From contig CP076354.1 in assembly GCA_018798825.1 (NCBI GenBank), forward strand, positions 558,001-622,000: a stretch of 64,000 bases of DNA, written 5' to 3'. A program made the position numbers and the translations under genes. Numbering within the stretch: position 1 is the stretch's first letter; each line of letters begins with the position of its first letter. The stretch is from Ochrobactrum sp. BTU1 (GTDB lineage: Bacteria; Pseudomonadota; Alphaproteobacteria; Rhizobiales; Rhizobiaceae). The notes under the pieces are model-generated. The model worked only from the letters and a program-made list of their open reading frames with translations, was not told the origin of the DNA and searched no databases. This document shows positions 52,699-62,291 of the stretch, one piece after another.

Positions 52699-54686
52699 AT
52701 GTCGAGATTGGTCATTTCGCGCTTGTTCTCGCACTGGCTTTGTCAGTGGTGCAGTCAATCGCGCCTGTTGTTGGCGCACAGCGCAGAGACATGCAGCTGA
52801 TGGGCGTCGCCGTGCCGACTGCACTGGCTGTTTTTGCTCTTATTGCTTTTTCTTTCGCAGTTCTGACTTTCGCCTATGTGGTCTCTGACTTCTCAGTTCT
52901 GAACGTTGTCGAGAATTCGCATTCGCAAAAGCCGATGCTCTATAAAATTACCGGCGTTTGGGGCAATCATGAAGGCTCGATGCTCCTCTGGGTGTTGATC
53001 CTTAGCTTCTTCAGTGCGTTGGTTGCTGCCTTTTCAGGCAACTTGCCAGAAACGCTACGCGCAAATGTGCTTGGTGTTCAGGGTTGGATCGGAACAGCAT
53101 TTCTCGCTTTCATCATTTTCACGTCCAATCCGTTTACGCGTATTATCCCCGCGCCGATTGAAGGTGGCGATCTAAACCCGATCCTTCAGGATATTGGTCT
53201 CGCGATCCATCCGCCGTTGCTTTATCTCGGCTATGTCGGATTTTCAGTCTGTTTTTCCTTTGCCGTAGCAGCGCTGATCGAAGGTCGCCTTGATGCGGCT
53301 TGGGCGCGCTGGGTTCGCCCTTGGGCGCTGGTCGCCTGGATGTTTCTGACCGGCGGTATCGCGATGGGTTCATATTGGGCCTATTACGAACTCGGCTGGG
53401 GCGGCTGGTGGTTCTGGGACCCGGTTGAGAATGCGTCCTTCATGCCATGGCTGGTCGGTACTGCTTTGCTGCATTCGGCAATCGTCATGGAAAAACGGTC
53501 GGCGCTGAAAATCTGGACCGTGTTGTTAGCGATCTTGACCTTCTCGCTGTCATTGCTTGGCACTTTCCTTGTGCGTTCCGGCGTGTTGACTTCAGTGCAT
53601 AGTTTCGCGACCGATCCGGGGCGCGGTCTCTTCATTCTTGCTATTCTCGCGATCTTCATCGGTGGGTCGCTGTCGCTTTTTGCACTTCGTGTTCAGAGTC
53701 TGACTTCAGGCGGGCTGTTCCAGCCGATCTCGCGTGAAGGCGCTTTGGTCTTCAATAACCTCTTTCTCACGACTGCTGCTGCAACCGTCCTTATTGGGAC
53801 GCTCTATCCCCTGCTGTTGGAAGTGATGACCGGAGAGAAGATCTCTGTCGGCGCTCCCTTCTTCAACATGACCTTCGGACCATTGATGATTCCGCTGTTG
53901 TTGGCAGTCCCATTTGGTCCGTTGCTAGCGTGGAAACGCGGTGATTTGTATGGTGTCGCACAAAGGCTGATGACTGCCTTCGCTCTGTCACTGATCACTG
54001 TCGGTATTGTGGTTTGGCGTAGCAATGCCCATTCCGTACTTGCCGCGCTGGGTATTGGTCTTGCCGTTTGGCTGATCCTTGGAAGCCTGACCGATCTTTG
54101 GCTGAAGGCAGGTATCGGCAAGGTTTCGGCAGGCAAAGCATTTTCTCGCTTCAAAGGTCTGCCGCGTTCCGTCTTTGGAACGGCGCTGGCACATATCGGC
54201 CTCGGCGTGACCTTGCTCGGCATCGTCAGTGTCACAACTTACGGCACTGAAAGTGTCTTGCTGATGCGGCCGGGCGAAACAACAAAAGTTGCCGAATATT
54301 CGTTGCGCTTTGAAGGATTACGTCCTCTCACCGGCTCCAACTTCACTGAAAATCGCGGCAGCTTCACGCTTTTGGATTCCTCAGGCCGTGACTTGGGGCT
54401 GATTGAGCCGTCGAAGAGGTTCTTCCCGGCTCGACAGATGCCAACAACGGAATCAGGCATTCGCACACTTTGGTTCAGTCAGGTTTACGTTGCTTTGGGC
54501 GATGAGCCGGGAAATGGTTCCATCGTTGTACGCGTCTGGTGGAAACCGCATGTGACGCTCATCTGGTATGGCGCATTGGTCATGATGATTGGTGCAATCT
54601 TCTCGCTTGCCGATCGGCGCCTGCGTGTTGGTGCACCATCGAAGGCCCGTAAATCTTCATCCAAGCCCGCTGAGGCCGCAGCATGA
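52695..54686 (+). CDS. ccmF: Haem lyase subunit CcmF (CycK)
   Basis: A 663-residue inner-membrane haem lyase with about 13-15 helices. The WWD haem-handling motif [19 protein letters not shown] is intact, as are [16 protein letters not shown] and conserved periplasmic His ([14 protein letters not shown]). A C-terminal periplasmic loop and a short basic tail close the protein. ATGA overlaps on both sides (mini-ORF and ccmH). Confidence 0.95.
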   Translation: MNVEIGHFALVLALALSVVQSIAPVVGAQRRDMQLMGVAVPTALAVFALIAFSFAVLTFAYVVSDFSVLNVVENSHSQKPMLYKITGVWGNHEGSMLLWVLILSFFSALVAAFSGNLPETLRANVLGVQGWIGTAFLAFIIFTSNPFTRIIPAPIEGGDLNPILQDIGLAIHPPLLYLGYVGFSVCFSFAVAALIEGRLDAAWARWVRPWALVAWMFLTGGIAMGSYWAYYELGWGGWWFWDPVENASFMPWLVGTALLHSAIVMEKRSALKIWTVLLAILTFSLSLLGTFLVRSGVLTSVHSFATDPGRGLFILAILAIFIGGSLSLFALRVQSLTSGGLFQPISREGALVFNNLFLTTAAATVLIGTLYPLLLEVMTGEKISVGAPFFNMTFGPLMIPLLLAVPFGPLLAWKRGDLYGVAQRLMTAFALSLITVGIVVWRSNAHSVLAALGIGLAVWLILGSLTDLWLKAGIGKVSAGKAFSRFKGLPRSVFGTALAHIGLGVTLLGIVSVTTYGTESVLLMRPGETTKVAEYSLRFEGLRPLTGSNFTENRGSFTLLDSSGRDLGLIEPSKRFFPARQMPTTESGIRTLWFSQVYVALGDEPGNGSIVVRVWWKPHVTLIWYGALVMMIGAIFSLADRRLRVGAPSKARKSSSKPAEAAA

Positions 54687-55159
54687 AGATTGCGAGAGGG
54701 TTTACAGCACTTTTCCTGGCAGTCCTTTTGTCATTTTACGGGTCGGCCGCACTTGCGGTGAACCCGGATGAGATATTGCCTGATCCGCAATTGGAAAAAC
54801 GGGCACGGCAGATCTCGGCAGAGCTGCGGTGCATGGTCTGTCAGAACGAATCGATTGATGATTCCAACGCTGAATTAGCGCGTGACCTTCGTATTCTGGT
54901 GCGTGAACGCCTGACATCGGGCGATTCTGACAAGCAGGTCATGGATTTTGTCGTTGATCGATATGGTGAATTTGTTCTGCTGAAACCTCGTTTCAATGCC
55001 CAGACGGCATTTCTTTGGGGTTTCCCTGTTCTTGTTTTGCTGTTTGGTGGAATTGCTTTGTTCATTGCTTTCCGCAGACGAAATGCGGTCGTCGAGGTCC
55101 AAAAGCCTTTGTCTGAGCGTGAAAAAGCCGAGCTTTCCCGGCTTCTTGATGACAAATAA
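54683..55159 (+). CDS. ccmH: Cytochrome c biogenesis protein CcmH (CycL)
   Basis: A 158-residue thiol-oxidoreductase: signal/anchor at residues 6-25, redox pair Cys50-Cys53 in [23 protein letters not shown], a C-terminal membrane helix ([21 protein letters not shown]) and a charged tail. It reduces apocytochrome haem-site cysteines. No ccmG-type thioredoxin gene lies in this operon, in keeping with the rhizobial cycHJKL order. Confidence 0.95.
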   Translation: MKIARGFTALFLAVLLSFYGSAALAVNPDEILPDPQLEKRARQISAELRCMVCQNESIDDSNAELARDLRILVRERLTSGDSDKQVMDFVVDRYGEFVLLKPRFNAQTAFLWGFPVLVLLFGGIALFIAFRRRNAVVEVQKPLSEREKAELSRLLDDK

Positions 55160-55327
55160 GATCTTTTTCTTCTCCTGAATTGAACCCAAACCTTACAAAA
55201 CTTTCATTTTCCGGAAATTGAGCGGTAAGGTAGCTCGAACTATCTTGTGCTCTATAAAGGATTACAGGACCGGATTTGCCTTGGTGGAAATTCCTGGTCC
55301 GAGATTGCTGCTCGTAAGGAGAGACAG

Positions 55328-56875
55328 ATGTCGAAGATCATAACTTCAAAGTACCGCAAGGGTGTTGCAGCAGTAGCGCTGTCGGCCGCGCTGGCTGGTG
55401 CCTTCGTTGCCACCGGCCCGATGGGCGTGATGAACAATGCCCGTGCGGAAGCCGTAAGTGTCACTCCGCCCCAGCAAGCTGGCTTTGCTGATCTGGTCGA
55501 AAAGGTTCGTCCGGCAGTCGTCAGTGTTCGTGTCAAGAAAGATGTTCAGGAAACAGCAAACAGCGGTTCGCAGTTTTCCGGACCTCCCGGATTTGATCAG
55601 CTCCCAGACGGCCATCCATTGAAGCGCTTCTTCCGTGATTTTGGTATGGAACCGCGCGGCGATGCACGTCCTGATAGCCGTCGTCCTGGCAGAGCTCCAA
55701 AGGGTCGCCCGGGCCATGAGCGCCCTGTCGCACAGGGTTCCGGCTTCTTCATCTCTGAGGATGGCTACCTTGTCACAAACAACCACGTTGTTTCAGATGG
55801 CGATGCCTATAGCGTCGTTCTCGACGACGGCACAGAACTCGATGCCAAGCTGATCGGCACCGATCCACGCACTGACCTCGCCGTACTGAAAATTGACGAT
55901 TCAAAGCGCAAGTTCACTTATGTGAAACTCGGCGATGACAGCAAGATCCGCGTCGGTGATTGGGTCGTTGCAGTCGGTAATCCTTTCGGTCTCGGCGGTA
56001 CTGTAACCTCCGGTATTGTCTCTGCTCGTGGTCGTGACATCGGTGCAGGTCCTTACGACGACTTTATTCAGATTGATGCTGCAGTGAACAAGGGTAACTC
56101 CGGCGGTCCAGCCTTCGACCTTTCCGGTGAAGTTATCGGCATCAACACCGCCATCTTCTCTCCTTCAGGTGGCAGCGTGGGTATTGCCTTTGCAATTCCT
56201 GCATCGACCGCCAAGCAAGTTGTCGATCAGCTGATCAAGAAGGGCTCAGTTGAACGCGGTTGGATCGGCGTACAAATTCAGCCGGTAAACAAGGACATTG
56301 CCGCGTCGCTCGGCCTTGCAGAAGAAAAGGGCGCACTTGTTGCATCGCCTCAGGCCGATGGTCCGGCTGCCAAGGCTGGTATCAAGGCTGGTGATGTAAT
56401 CACTGCCGTCAATGGTGAGACAGTTCAGGACCCACGCGATCTTGCTCGCAAGGTTGCGAACATTATCCCGGGCGAAAAGGCTGCTCTGACTGTATGGCGC
56501 AAGGGTAAGGCTGAAGAAGTCGATATCACCATTGCAGCCATGCCGCAGGATCTCGGAAAGGCTGACACCCAGTCCGGTGGTGGTGGCGATACCGAGCAGG
56601 GTGAAACCCTCGACTCGTATGGTCTGACTGTCACCCCTTCTGAAGAAGGTGATGGCGTGGTGGTCACAAATGTTGACCCTGACAGCGATGCATCTGATCG
56701 CGGCATTCGTTCCGGCGATGTGATCGTAAGCGTCAACAATCAGGTGGTGAAGAACGCCGCAGACATCAATAAGGCAATTACCGAAGCTTCAAAGGCTGGT
56801 CGTAAGGCGGTATTGTTGCAGCTCCAGAGCAATGATCAGAGCCGCTTCGTGGCGCTGCCTATCGATCAGGGATAA
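55328..56875 (+). CDS. degP: Periplasmic serine protease DegP/HtrA (Do family)
   Basis: A 515-residue envelope quality-control protease. Signal peptide ends near NARA/EA (about residue 41). The trypsin-like domain has His153 (TNNHVV), Asp183 (RTDLAVLK) and Ser258 (GNSGGPAF). A Pro/Arg/Gly-rich segment (about 104-134) precedes it. Two PDZ domains follow (about 295-385 and 405-505). ATG 55328 follows AAGGAGAGA; the frame extends upstream without a site. A two-component pair follows. Confidence 0.94.
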   Translation: MSKIITSKYRKGVAAVALSAALAGAFVATGPMGVMNNARAEAVSVTPPQQAGFADLVEKVRPAVVSVRVKKDVQETANSGSQFSGPPGFDQLPDGHPLKRFFRDFGMEPRGDARPDSRRPGRAPKGRPGHERPVAQGSGFFISEDGYLVTNNHVVSDGDAYSVVLDDGTELDAKLIGTDPRTDLAVLKIDDSKRKFTYVKLGDDSKIRVGDWVVAVGNPFGLGGTVTSGIVSARGRDIGAGPYDDFIQIDAAVNKGNSGGPAFDLSGEVIGINTAIFSPSGGSVGIAFAIPASTAKQVVDQLIKKGSVERGWIGVQIQPVNKDIAASLGLAEEKGALVASPQADGPAAKAGIKAGDVITAVNGETVQDPRDLARKVANIIPGEKAALTVWRKGKAEEVDITIAAMPQDLGKADTQSGGGGDTEQGETLDSYGLTVTPSEEGDGVVVTNVDPDSDASDRGIRSGDVIVSVNNQVVKNAADINKAITEASKAGRKAVLLQLQSNDQSRFVALPIDQG

Positions 56876-56911
56876 TGATGATCGTCTGGACAATTAGTGT
56901 CTGAAATTCAG

Positions 56912-56938
56912 ATGCCAGGCGGTCAGTCCGCCTGGCAT
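56912..56938 (+). terminator. Terminator-like hairpin after degP
   Basis: ATGCCAGGCGG, 5-nt loop, CCGCCTGGCAT; stable 11-bp stem without a strong T run. Confidence 0.65.
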
Positions 56939-56965
56939 TGCTCCATTTACCACATCGAACTTTGT

Positions 56966-57026
56966 TTTTACGCGTGTCGTCAAAGGAAGAAACTCGTTCC
57001 AACTTTTCCCCGACATGCTTTAGGGT
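56966..57026. repeat. Dispersed repeat, family B-like fragment
   Basis: TTGTTTTTACGCGTGTCG...TTTCCCCGACATGCTTTAGG, a diverged inverted family B copy between degP and the response regulator. It ends 6 nt before the regulator's start codon. Confidence 0.5.
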
Positions 57027-57032
57027 GGCGCC

Positions 57033-57743
57033 ATGAAGATTCTCGTTATTGAAGACGACCGCGAAGCGGCCCGCTATCTTGAGAAGGCCTTTATCGAGGC
57101 TGGCCATTCTGCCGACATTGCTGGCGATGGTGAGATTGGTTATACGTTGGCTGAAAACGGTAGCTATGATGTGCTGGTCGTTGACCGGATGTTGCCGAAG
57201 CGCGATGGCCTTTCTGTGGTCGCCGGACTGCGTGCCAAAGGCATGGAAACGCCGGTTCTCATCCTTTCCGCCCTTGGCGAAGTGGATGATCGCGTGACAG
57301 GACTTCGCGCAGGCGGTGACGATTATCTGACCAAACCTTACGCATTTTCCGAGCTTCTGGCTCGTGTTGAAGTTTTGCAGCGCCGTTCAAGCCCCCGCGA
57401 AGCGGACACGATTTATCGTGTTGGCGATCTGGAGCTTGATCGCCTCGCACACACTGCGCGCCGACAGGATGTAGACATCACACTTCAGCCGCGTGAATTT
57501 CGTCTGCTCGAATATCTGATGCGCCATGCAGGTCAGGTCGTGACACGTACTATGCTGCTTGAAAATGTCTGGGATTATCATTTTGATCCTCAGACCAACG
57601 TGATCGACGTCCATATCTCGCGTCTGCGCTCCAAGATCGAGAAGGGCTTCGATGGCCCGCTTTTGCATACAGTGCGTGGCGCCGGCTACATGTTGAAAGC
57701 TGGACGCGCTAAAAGCTCATCAGCGAGTGCCAAGGTGGAATGA
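57033..57743 (+). CDS. OmpR-family response regulator
   Basis: A 236-residue regulator: receiver with Asp51 (VVDRMLPKRDG) and Lys in LTKPYAF, then a winged-helix domain (LQPREFRLLEYLMRHAGQVVTRTMLLENVWDYHFDPQTNVIDVHISRLRSKI) and a Ser/Ala/Lys tail. Coupled to the following kinase by ATGA. Being next to degP suggests an envelope-stress circuit, but this is inferred from position only. Confidence 0.9.
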   Translation: MKILVIEDDREAARYLEKAFIEAGHSADIAGDGEIGYTLAENGSYDVLVVDRMLPKRDGLSVVAGLRAKGMETPVLILSALGEVDDRVTGLRAGGDDYLTKPYAFSELLARVEVLQRRSSPREADTIYRVGDLELDRLAHTARRQDVDITLQPREFRLLEYLMRHAGQVVTRTMLLENVWDYHFDPQTNVIDVHISRLRSKIEKGFDGPLLHTVRGAGYMLKAGRAKSSSASAKVE

Positions 57744-59140
57744 TGGGTCGCTTTTCTGCGCTCATGCGCACGACGGCTGCGCGACTATCGACACTCTATT
57801 TGCTATTGTTTGCTGTTGGTGCGGTGGCATTGGTCTTTTACATGACCAATCTTTCCGCTTCGATAATCAATACCCAGACGCAGGAAGCACTGGGTGAAGA
57901 AGTTGCGAGCATTGGTAAGGCCTATGCGCGTGGCGGCATTCCGCAGCTCGTACGCACGATTGATTATCGGTCGCGTCAACCCGGCGCCTATCTCTATCTC
58001 GTTGCTGATCCATCGGGGCGGATTCTTTCTGGCAACGTAGAAGGCGTTGAGCCGGGCGTTCTGGACACTGACGGCATCGTTGAACGAGCCTTCAAATATC
58101 GCCGCTATGGTGAGCAGGGCACGGAAACCGAGCATCGCGCAATTGCCGTGGTGATCGCGCTTCCGAATGGCATGCGTCTTCTGGTTGGCCGTGATCTTGG
58201 TGAACCGGAACGCTTCCGCGATCTGGTACGCCGATCGCTTATGTTGGCGCTCGGCATTATGGGTGTTGGCGCGCTATTGATCTGGTTCTTTGTGGGCCGT
58301 CGAGCACTCAAGCGTATTGATGAAGTTTCGCGTGCTTCGCAACGCATTATGGATGGCGATCTGACTGGTCGGTTGCCTGTTAATGGTTCCGGCGATGAGT
58401 TTGATCGTCTTTCTGGCAACCTCAATGTCATGCTTGGACGAATTCTCGAGCTCAACGAAGGCTTGAAGCAGGTATCCGATAATATTGCTCACGACCTCAA
58501 GACGCCGCTCACCCGCTTGCGCAATCGGGCGGAAGAAGCTCTCTCAGGCAAAAAAGCAGGAACGGAATATCGTGAAGCGCTGGAAGACATCATCGGCGAA
58601 TCCGATCAGCTGATCCGTACTTTTAATGCGATCCTTATGATCTCACGCTTGGAAGCGGGCTATTCTTCGGAAAATCTGGAGAATATGTCGGTCGCGCCAA
58701 TCGTCAGCGATGTGTCGGAAATGTATGAGCCGGTTGCCGAAGACGCTGGCGTAAAGCTTACTCTTGGTGATCTGATTGACGTGCCTTTGCATATCAATCG
58801 TGAGCTTGTCGGTCAGACCGTTTCTAACCTTGTCGATAACGCCATTAAATATGCGCTGAATAGTGAAAACACCGCAACAGTCACGCTTTCCATGGAACGT
58901 GATCAGCAGTGGGTACGCATTGTGGTGGCTGATAACGGCCCCGGCATCCCGGAAGATAAACGTGAGCAGGCAACTGAACGCTTCGTGCGTCTTGAGGAAA
59001 GCCGTACGCAGCCCGGATCGGGTCTTGGTTTAAGTCTTGCCAAGGCAGTTATGAAGTTGCACGGTGGCGCTCTGCGTCTGGAAGACAATGGACCGGGCCT
59101 GCGTGCAGTTCTCGAGTTTCCGTTGTTGAAGGACAGCTGA
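57740..59140 (+). CDS. Sensor histidine kinase paired with the degP-linked regulator
   Basis: A 466-residue classical kinase: helix 1 about residues 18-37, periplasmic sensor of about 125 residues, helix 2 about 165-187 (LMLALGIMGVGALLIWFFVG), HAMP, HisKA with phospho-His in NIAHDLKTPLTRLRNRAEEAL, and HATPase boxes (LVDNAIKYALN; ADNGPGIPEDK; GSGLGLSLAKAVMKLHGG). Start ATG 57740 overlaps the regulator stop; ATG 57743 is an alternative. Signal unknown. Confidence 0.9.
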   Translation: MMGRFSALMRTTAARLSTLYLLLFAVGAVALVFYMTNLSASIINTQTQEALGEEVASIGKAYARGGIPQLVRTIDYRSRQPGAYLYLVADPSGRILSGNVEGVEPGVLDTDGIVERAFKYRRYGEQGTETEHRAIAVVIALPNGMRLLVGRDLGEPERFRDLVRRSLMLALGIMGVGALLIWFFVGRRALKRIDEVSRASQRIMDGDLTGRLPVNGSGDEFDRLSGNLNVMLGRILELNEGLKQVSDNIAHDLKTPLTRLRNRAEEALSGKKAGTEYREALEDIIGESDQLIRTFNAILMISRLEAGYSSENLENMSVAPIVSDVSEMYEPVAEDAGVKLTLGDLIDVPLHINRELVGQTVSNLVDNAIKYALNSENTATVTLSMERDQQWVRIVVADNGPGIPEDKREQATERFVRLEESRTQPGSGLGLSLAKAVMKLHGGALRLEDNGPGLRAVLEFPLLKDS

Positions 59141-59168
59141 TCTTAATACTCGCATGAATGAGGGGACC

Positions 59169-62111
59169 ATGGCGGCTGAAGACACAAAGGCACTGTTTTT
59201 CGACCGAAACCTTTGTGGGCTGACACCCCTTGATAGTGGGCGTGCAAAATCGTTTTTTGCTGATCTCATCCAGCGGTCCAAGGAAGAAAATCTTTCCGAT
59301 GTCGATGCGCTGTTGCATCAGCCCAAAGCGGAAGCATTTCTTGCTGCTGTTCTAGATCTTTCCCCCTTCATTCGCGAAGCTCTGACGCGTCATCCTGGCA
59401 TTCTGCAGCGTCTAGTTGCAAAAACACCCGAGACTGCACTCAGTGACATCATGGGCGAAATATCGGCCAGTGGCGCGGAAGAGGGTGCGAGCGAGACTTC
59501 GCTTATGTCCGATCTACGCCGATTGAAGCGCGAAGCCCATGTGCTGATTGCGCTTTGCGATCTAGGGCAGGTTTTCAATACGGAAACGACAACCGGCTGG
59601 CTCACCGATCTGGCCGAAGCTTGCACTGGTGCAGCCATTCGCTTCCTGCTTCGCGATGCGGATCGTGCGGGTAAGATCAAGCTTGTCGACCAAGCCAATC
59701 CTGAAAAAGAGAGCGGCTGGATTGTGCTAGGCATGGGCAAATTCGGTGCGCGTGAGCTCAATTACTCGTCAGACATCGACCTCATTGTTTTCATTGATTC
59801 CGAACGCCCATCAATCATCGATCCCTATGAACGTGTTGATACGTTCTCACGGTTGACGCGTCGTCTTGTCCGCATTCTTCAGGACCGCACTGCGGATGGT
59901 TATGTCTTCCGTGTTGATTTGCGCTTGCGTCCTGATCCGGGATCAACGCCTCTTGCAATTCCGGTGGGCGCAGCGTTGCACTATTACGAAGGCCGTGGCC
60001 AGAATTGGGAACGTGCTGCCATGATCAAGGCACGACCAGTTGCCGGTGATCGTGAATCCGGTCTGCAGGTGCTGGCCGAACTCGCCCCTTATGTCTGGCG
60101 CAAATATCTCGACTACGCCGCCATTGCCGATGTGCATTCGATCAAGCGACAGATCCACGCTCATAAGGGGCATGGCGATATTGCCGTGCGTGGCCATAAT
60201 GTGAAGCTTGGGCGCGGCGGTATCCGCGAAATCGAGTTCTTCGTGCAGACGCAGCAATTGATTGCCGGTGGGCGTTTCCCTGAGTTGCGCGGCAACCAGA
60301 CCGTGCCGATGCTTGCCCGGCTTGCTGAACGTGGCTGGATCACCGAGAAAGCACGCGATGCGCTTGCAAAGGAATATTATTTCCTGCGCGACGTTGAGCA
60401 CCGTATTCAGATGATCGCCGACGAACAGACGCATATCCTGCCGGAAGACGACGAAGGCTTTGCGCGCGTCGCTCGTATGATGGGCTATGCCGATCCAGCA
60501 GAGTTTTCCGATGTTTTTCTTGCTGCACTCAAGGTCGTTGAAAAGCAGTATGCGGCATTGTTTGAGCAAGCCCCTGAACTGGGTACAGCGACCGGCGGCA
60601 ACCTCGTCTTCACCGGTGATGTTGATGATCCAGGTACGCTCGAAACGCTTTCATCGATGGGTTTTGAACGGCCGAGCGATATTTGCCGTGTAATCCGCAC
60701 CTGGCACTTTGGACGCTATCGCGCCACGCAATCAGCCGAGGCGCGCGAACGCCTGACCGAACTGACACCCGCACTTTTACAAGCCTTTGCCGAAACCAAA
60801 CGTGCCGATGAATCCTTGCTGCGCTTTGACAGCTTTTTACAAGGGCTTCCGTCGGGTATCCAGCTTTTCAGCCTGCTGCAATCCAATCCGCGTCTGCTTA
60901 ATCTAATTGTCATGATCATGAGTGCGGCACCTCGTCTTGCAGAAGTAATCACACGTAATCCGCATGTCTTTGATGGTCTGCTCGATCCGGCAATTTTCTC
61001 AGAAATGCCGACGCGTCATTATCTGGAAGAGCGGCTCCGCGCGTTTCTCGGATCAGCCAGTGATTATGAGGAGGTGCTTGATCGTCTACGCATCTTCGCA
61101 GCCGAACATCGTTTCCTGATCGGTATCCGGCTTTTGACCGGCGCGATTGATGGTGTGCGGGCAGGGCGTGCTTTCTCCGATCTCGCTGAGCTTATGATCG
61201 GCAAGGCATTCGAGGCCGTGGAGACGGAATTACAACGCCGACATGGCAAGGTTCCGGGCGCTAAAGTGGCGTTGCTTGCTATGGGTAAGCTTGGCAGTCG
61301 CGAGCTGACTGCTGGCTCTGATGTCGATCTGATCCTTCTCTACGATCACGACGTTGACACCGATGAGACCGACGGTGAAAAACCTCTTGCGCCTTCCCAA
61401 TATTATATTCGCCTTACGCAGCGTCTGATCGCTGCACTGTCTGCGCCGACAGCCGAGGGCGTGCTTTATGAAGTTGATATGCGGCTGCGTCCTTCTGGTA
61501 ATAAGGGGCCGGTTGCTACACATATTGAATCTTTTGGCAAATATCAGCGTAGTGAAGCGTGGACATGGGAGCATATGGCACTGACGCGTGCTCGCCCGAT
61601 CCATGGCGATGCTGATTTTATTGATTTCATCAAAGGCGAGATCGATGAGGTGCTTTCAGCACCACGCGATACAACGAAGATCGCAAAAGACGTGCGCGAA
61701 ATGCGCGATCTTATCTATCAGGAAAAGCCACCGCGCGATGACTGGGATTTCAAGTTGAAACCCGGTGGCATTGTCGATCTCGAATTTATCGCGCAATTTG
61801 CAGTTCTAACGGGCAAGCTGGTCACTGAGCCCAGACCGCTTGGAACCGAAGATGTGCTTTCAGGACTGGATTCGTCCTTTGCCGATCCAGCATCAAGCGA
61901 CATGCTGGTGGAGGCACATCGCTTCTACACCAATCTCAGCCAAACAATTCGCCTCTGCCTTGGTAGCGACGCGTCGCGGGAAGAGTTCATTCCGGGGATG
62001 ATCGACCTTCTCTGTCGCGCTGCCGAATTGCCGGACATCAAGCGCGTCGAACATCAATTGGCGGAACTGGCGACAAGTGTTCGGGCCAGTTTTGATGAGT
62101 TGATCAAATAA
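59169..62111 (+). CDS. glnE: Bifunctional glutamine synthetase adenylyl-transferase/removase
   Basis: A 980-residue enzyme that adenylylates and deadenylylates glutamine synthetase in response to PII and glutamine. Two nucleotidyltransferase domains are visible: GMGKFGARELNYSSDIDLIVF in the N-terminal half (deadenylylation) and AMGKLGSRELTAGSDVDLILLYDHD in the C-terminal half (adenylylation). A GlnD-like regulatory segment follows each. ATG 59169 has GAGGGG close upstream; ATG 59154 is a possible alternative adding five residues. Confidence 0.94.
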   Translation: MAAEDTKALFFDRNLCGLTPLDSGRAKSFFADLIQRSKEENLSDVDALLHQPKAEAFLAAVLDLSPFIREALTRHPGILQRLVAKTPETALSDIMGEISASGAEEGASETSLMSDLRRLKREAHVLIALCDLGQVFNTETTTGWLTDLAEACTGAAIRFLLRDADRAGKIKLVDQANPEKESGWIVLGMGKFGARELNYSSDIDLIVFIDSERPSIIDPYERVDTFSRLTRRLVRILQDRTADGYVFRVDLRLRPDPGSTPLAIPVGAALHYYEGRGQNWERAAMIKARPVAGDRESGLQVLAELAPYVWRKYLDYAAIADVHSIKRQIHAHKGHGDIAVRGHNVKLGRGGIREIEFFVQTQQLIAGGRFPELRGNQTVPMLARLAERGWITEKARDALAKEYYFLRDVEHRIQMIADEQTHILPEDDEGFARVARMMGYADPAEFSDVFLAALKVVEKQYAALFEQAPELGTATGGNLVFTGDVDDPGTLETLSSMGFERPSDICRVIRTWHFGRYRATQSAEARERLTELTPALLQAFAETKRADESLLRFDSFLQGLPSGIQLFSLLQSNPRLLNLIVMIMSAAPRLAEVITRNPHVFDGLLDPAIFSEMPTRHYLEERLRAFLGSASDYEEVLDRLRIFAAEHRFLIGIRLLTGAIDGVRAGRAFSDLAELMIGKAFEAVETELQRRHGKVPGAKVALLAMGKLGSRELTAGSDVDLILLYDHDVDTDETDGEKPLAPSQYYIRLTQRLIAALSAPTAEGVLYEVDMRLRPSGNKGPVATHIESFGKYQRSEAWTWEHMALTRARPIHGDADFIDFIKGEIDEVLSAPRDTTKIAKDVREMRDLIYQEKPPRDDWDFKLKPGGIVDLEFIAQFAVLTGKLVTEPRPLGTEDVLSGLDSSFADPASSDMLVEAHRFYTNLSQTIRLCLGSDASREEFIPGMIDLLCRAAELPDIKRVEHQLAELATSVRASFDELIK

Positions 62112-62118
62112 ACTTATA

Positions 62119-62153
62119 CCAAAACTCCATGAGTATGACTCATGGAGTTTTGG
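62119..62153. terminator. Hairpin terminator after glnE (within repeat family C)
   Basis: A perfect 16-bp stem CCAAAACTCCATGAGT / ACTCATGGAGTTTTGG with an ATG loop, 8 nt after the glnE stop. Confidence 0.75.
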
Positions 62154-62181
62154 TTAAGCCCAAGTGGCGATTGAACTTTTT
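62119..62181. repeat. Dispersed intergenic repeat, family C, copy 2 (inverted)
   Basis: Reverse complement of 12313-12372 with few differences (shared AAAAAGTTCAATCGCCA, GGGCTTAACC, CCATGAGTCATAC). Here the hairpin half is perfect. Confidence 0.8.
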
Positions 62182-62217
62182 CAAGGCGTGATGCGTCAGC
62201 ATCTTCACGCCTTGCTA

Positions 62218-62287
62218 TTAAGCGCATCCCGAAGCAAACAGATGGCGCATTTCCATGGGGTAAATTGAAACGTGAAATGCTCTAGCG
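62218..62287. repeat. Dispersed repeat, family B variant fragment
   Basis: TTAAGCGCATCCCGAAG...GTGAAATGCTCTAGCG. It shares AAGCGCATCCCGAA with 40073 and GAAATGCTCTA with 14679. It abuts the 3' end of the pleC-like gene. Confidence 0.6.
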
Positions 62288-62291
62288 CCAA

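Noticed and set aside
12313..62287. CRISPR array
   Set aside because: The repeats are dispersed, unequal and inverted, not regularly spaced; no cas genes are present.
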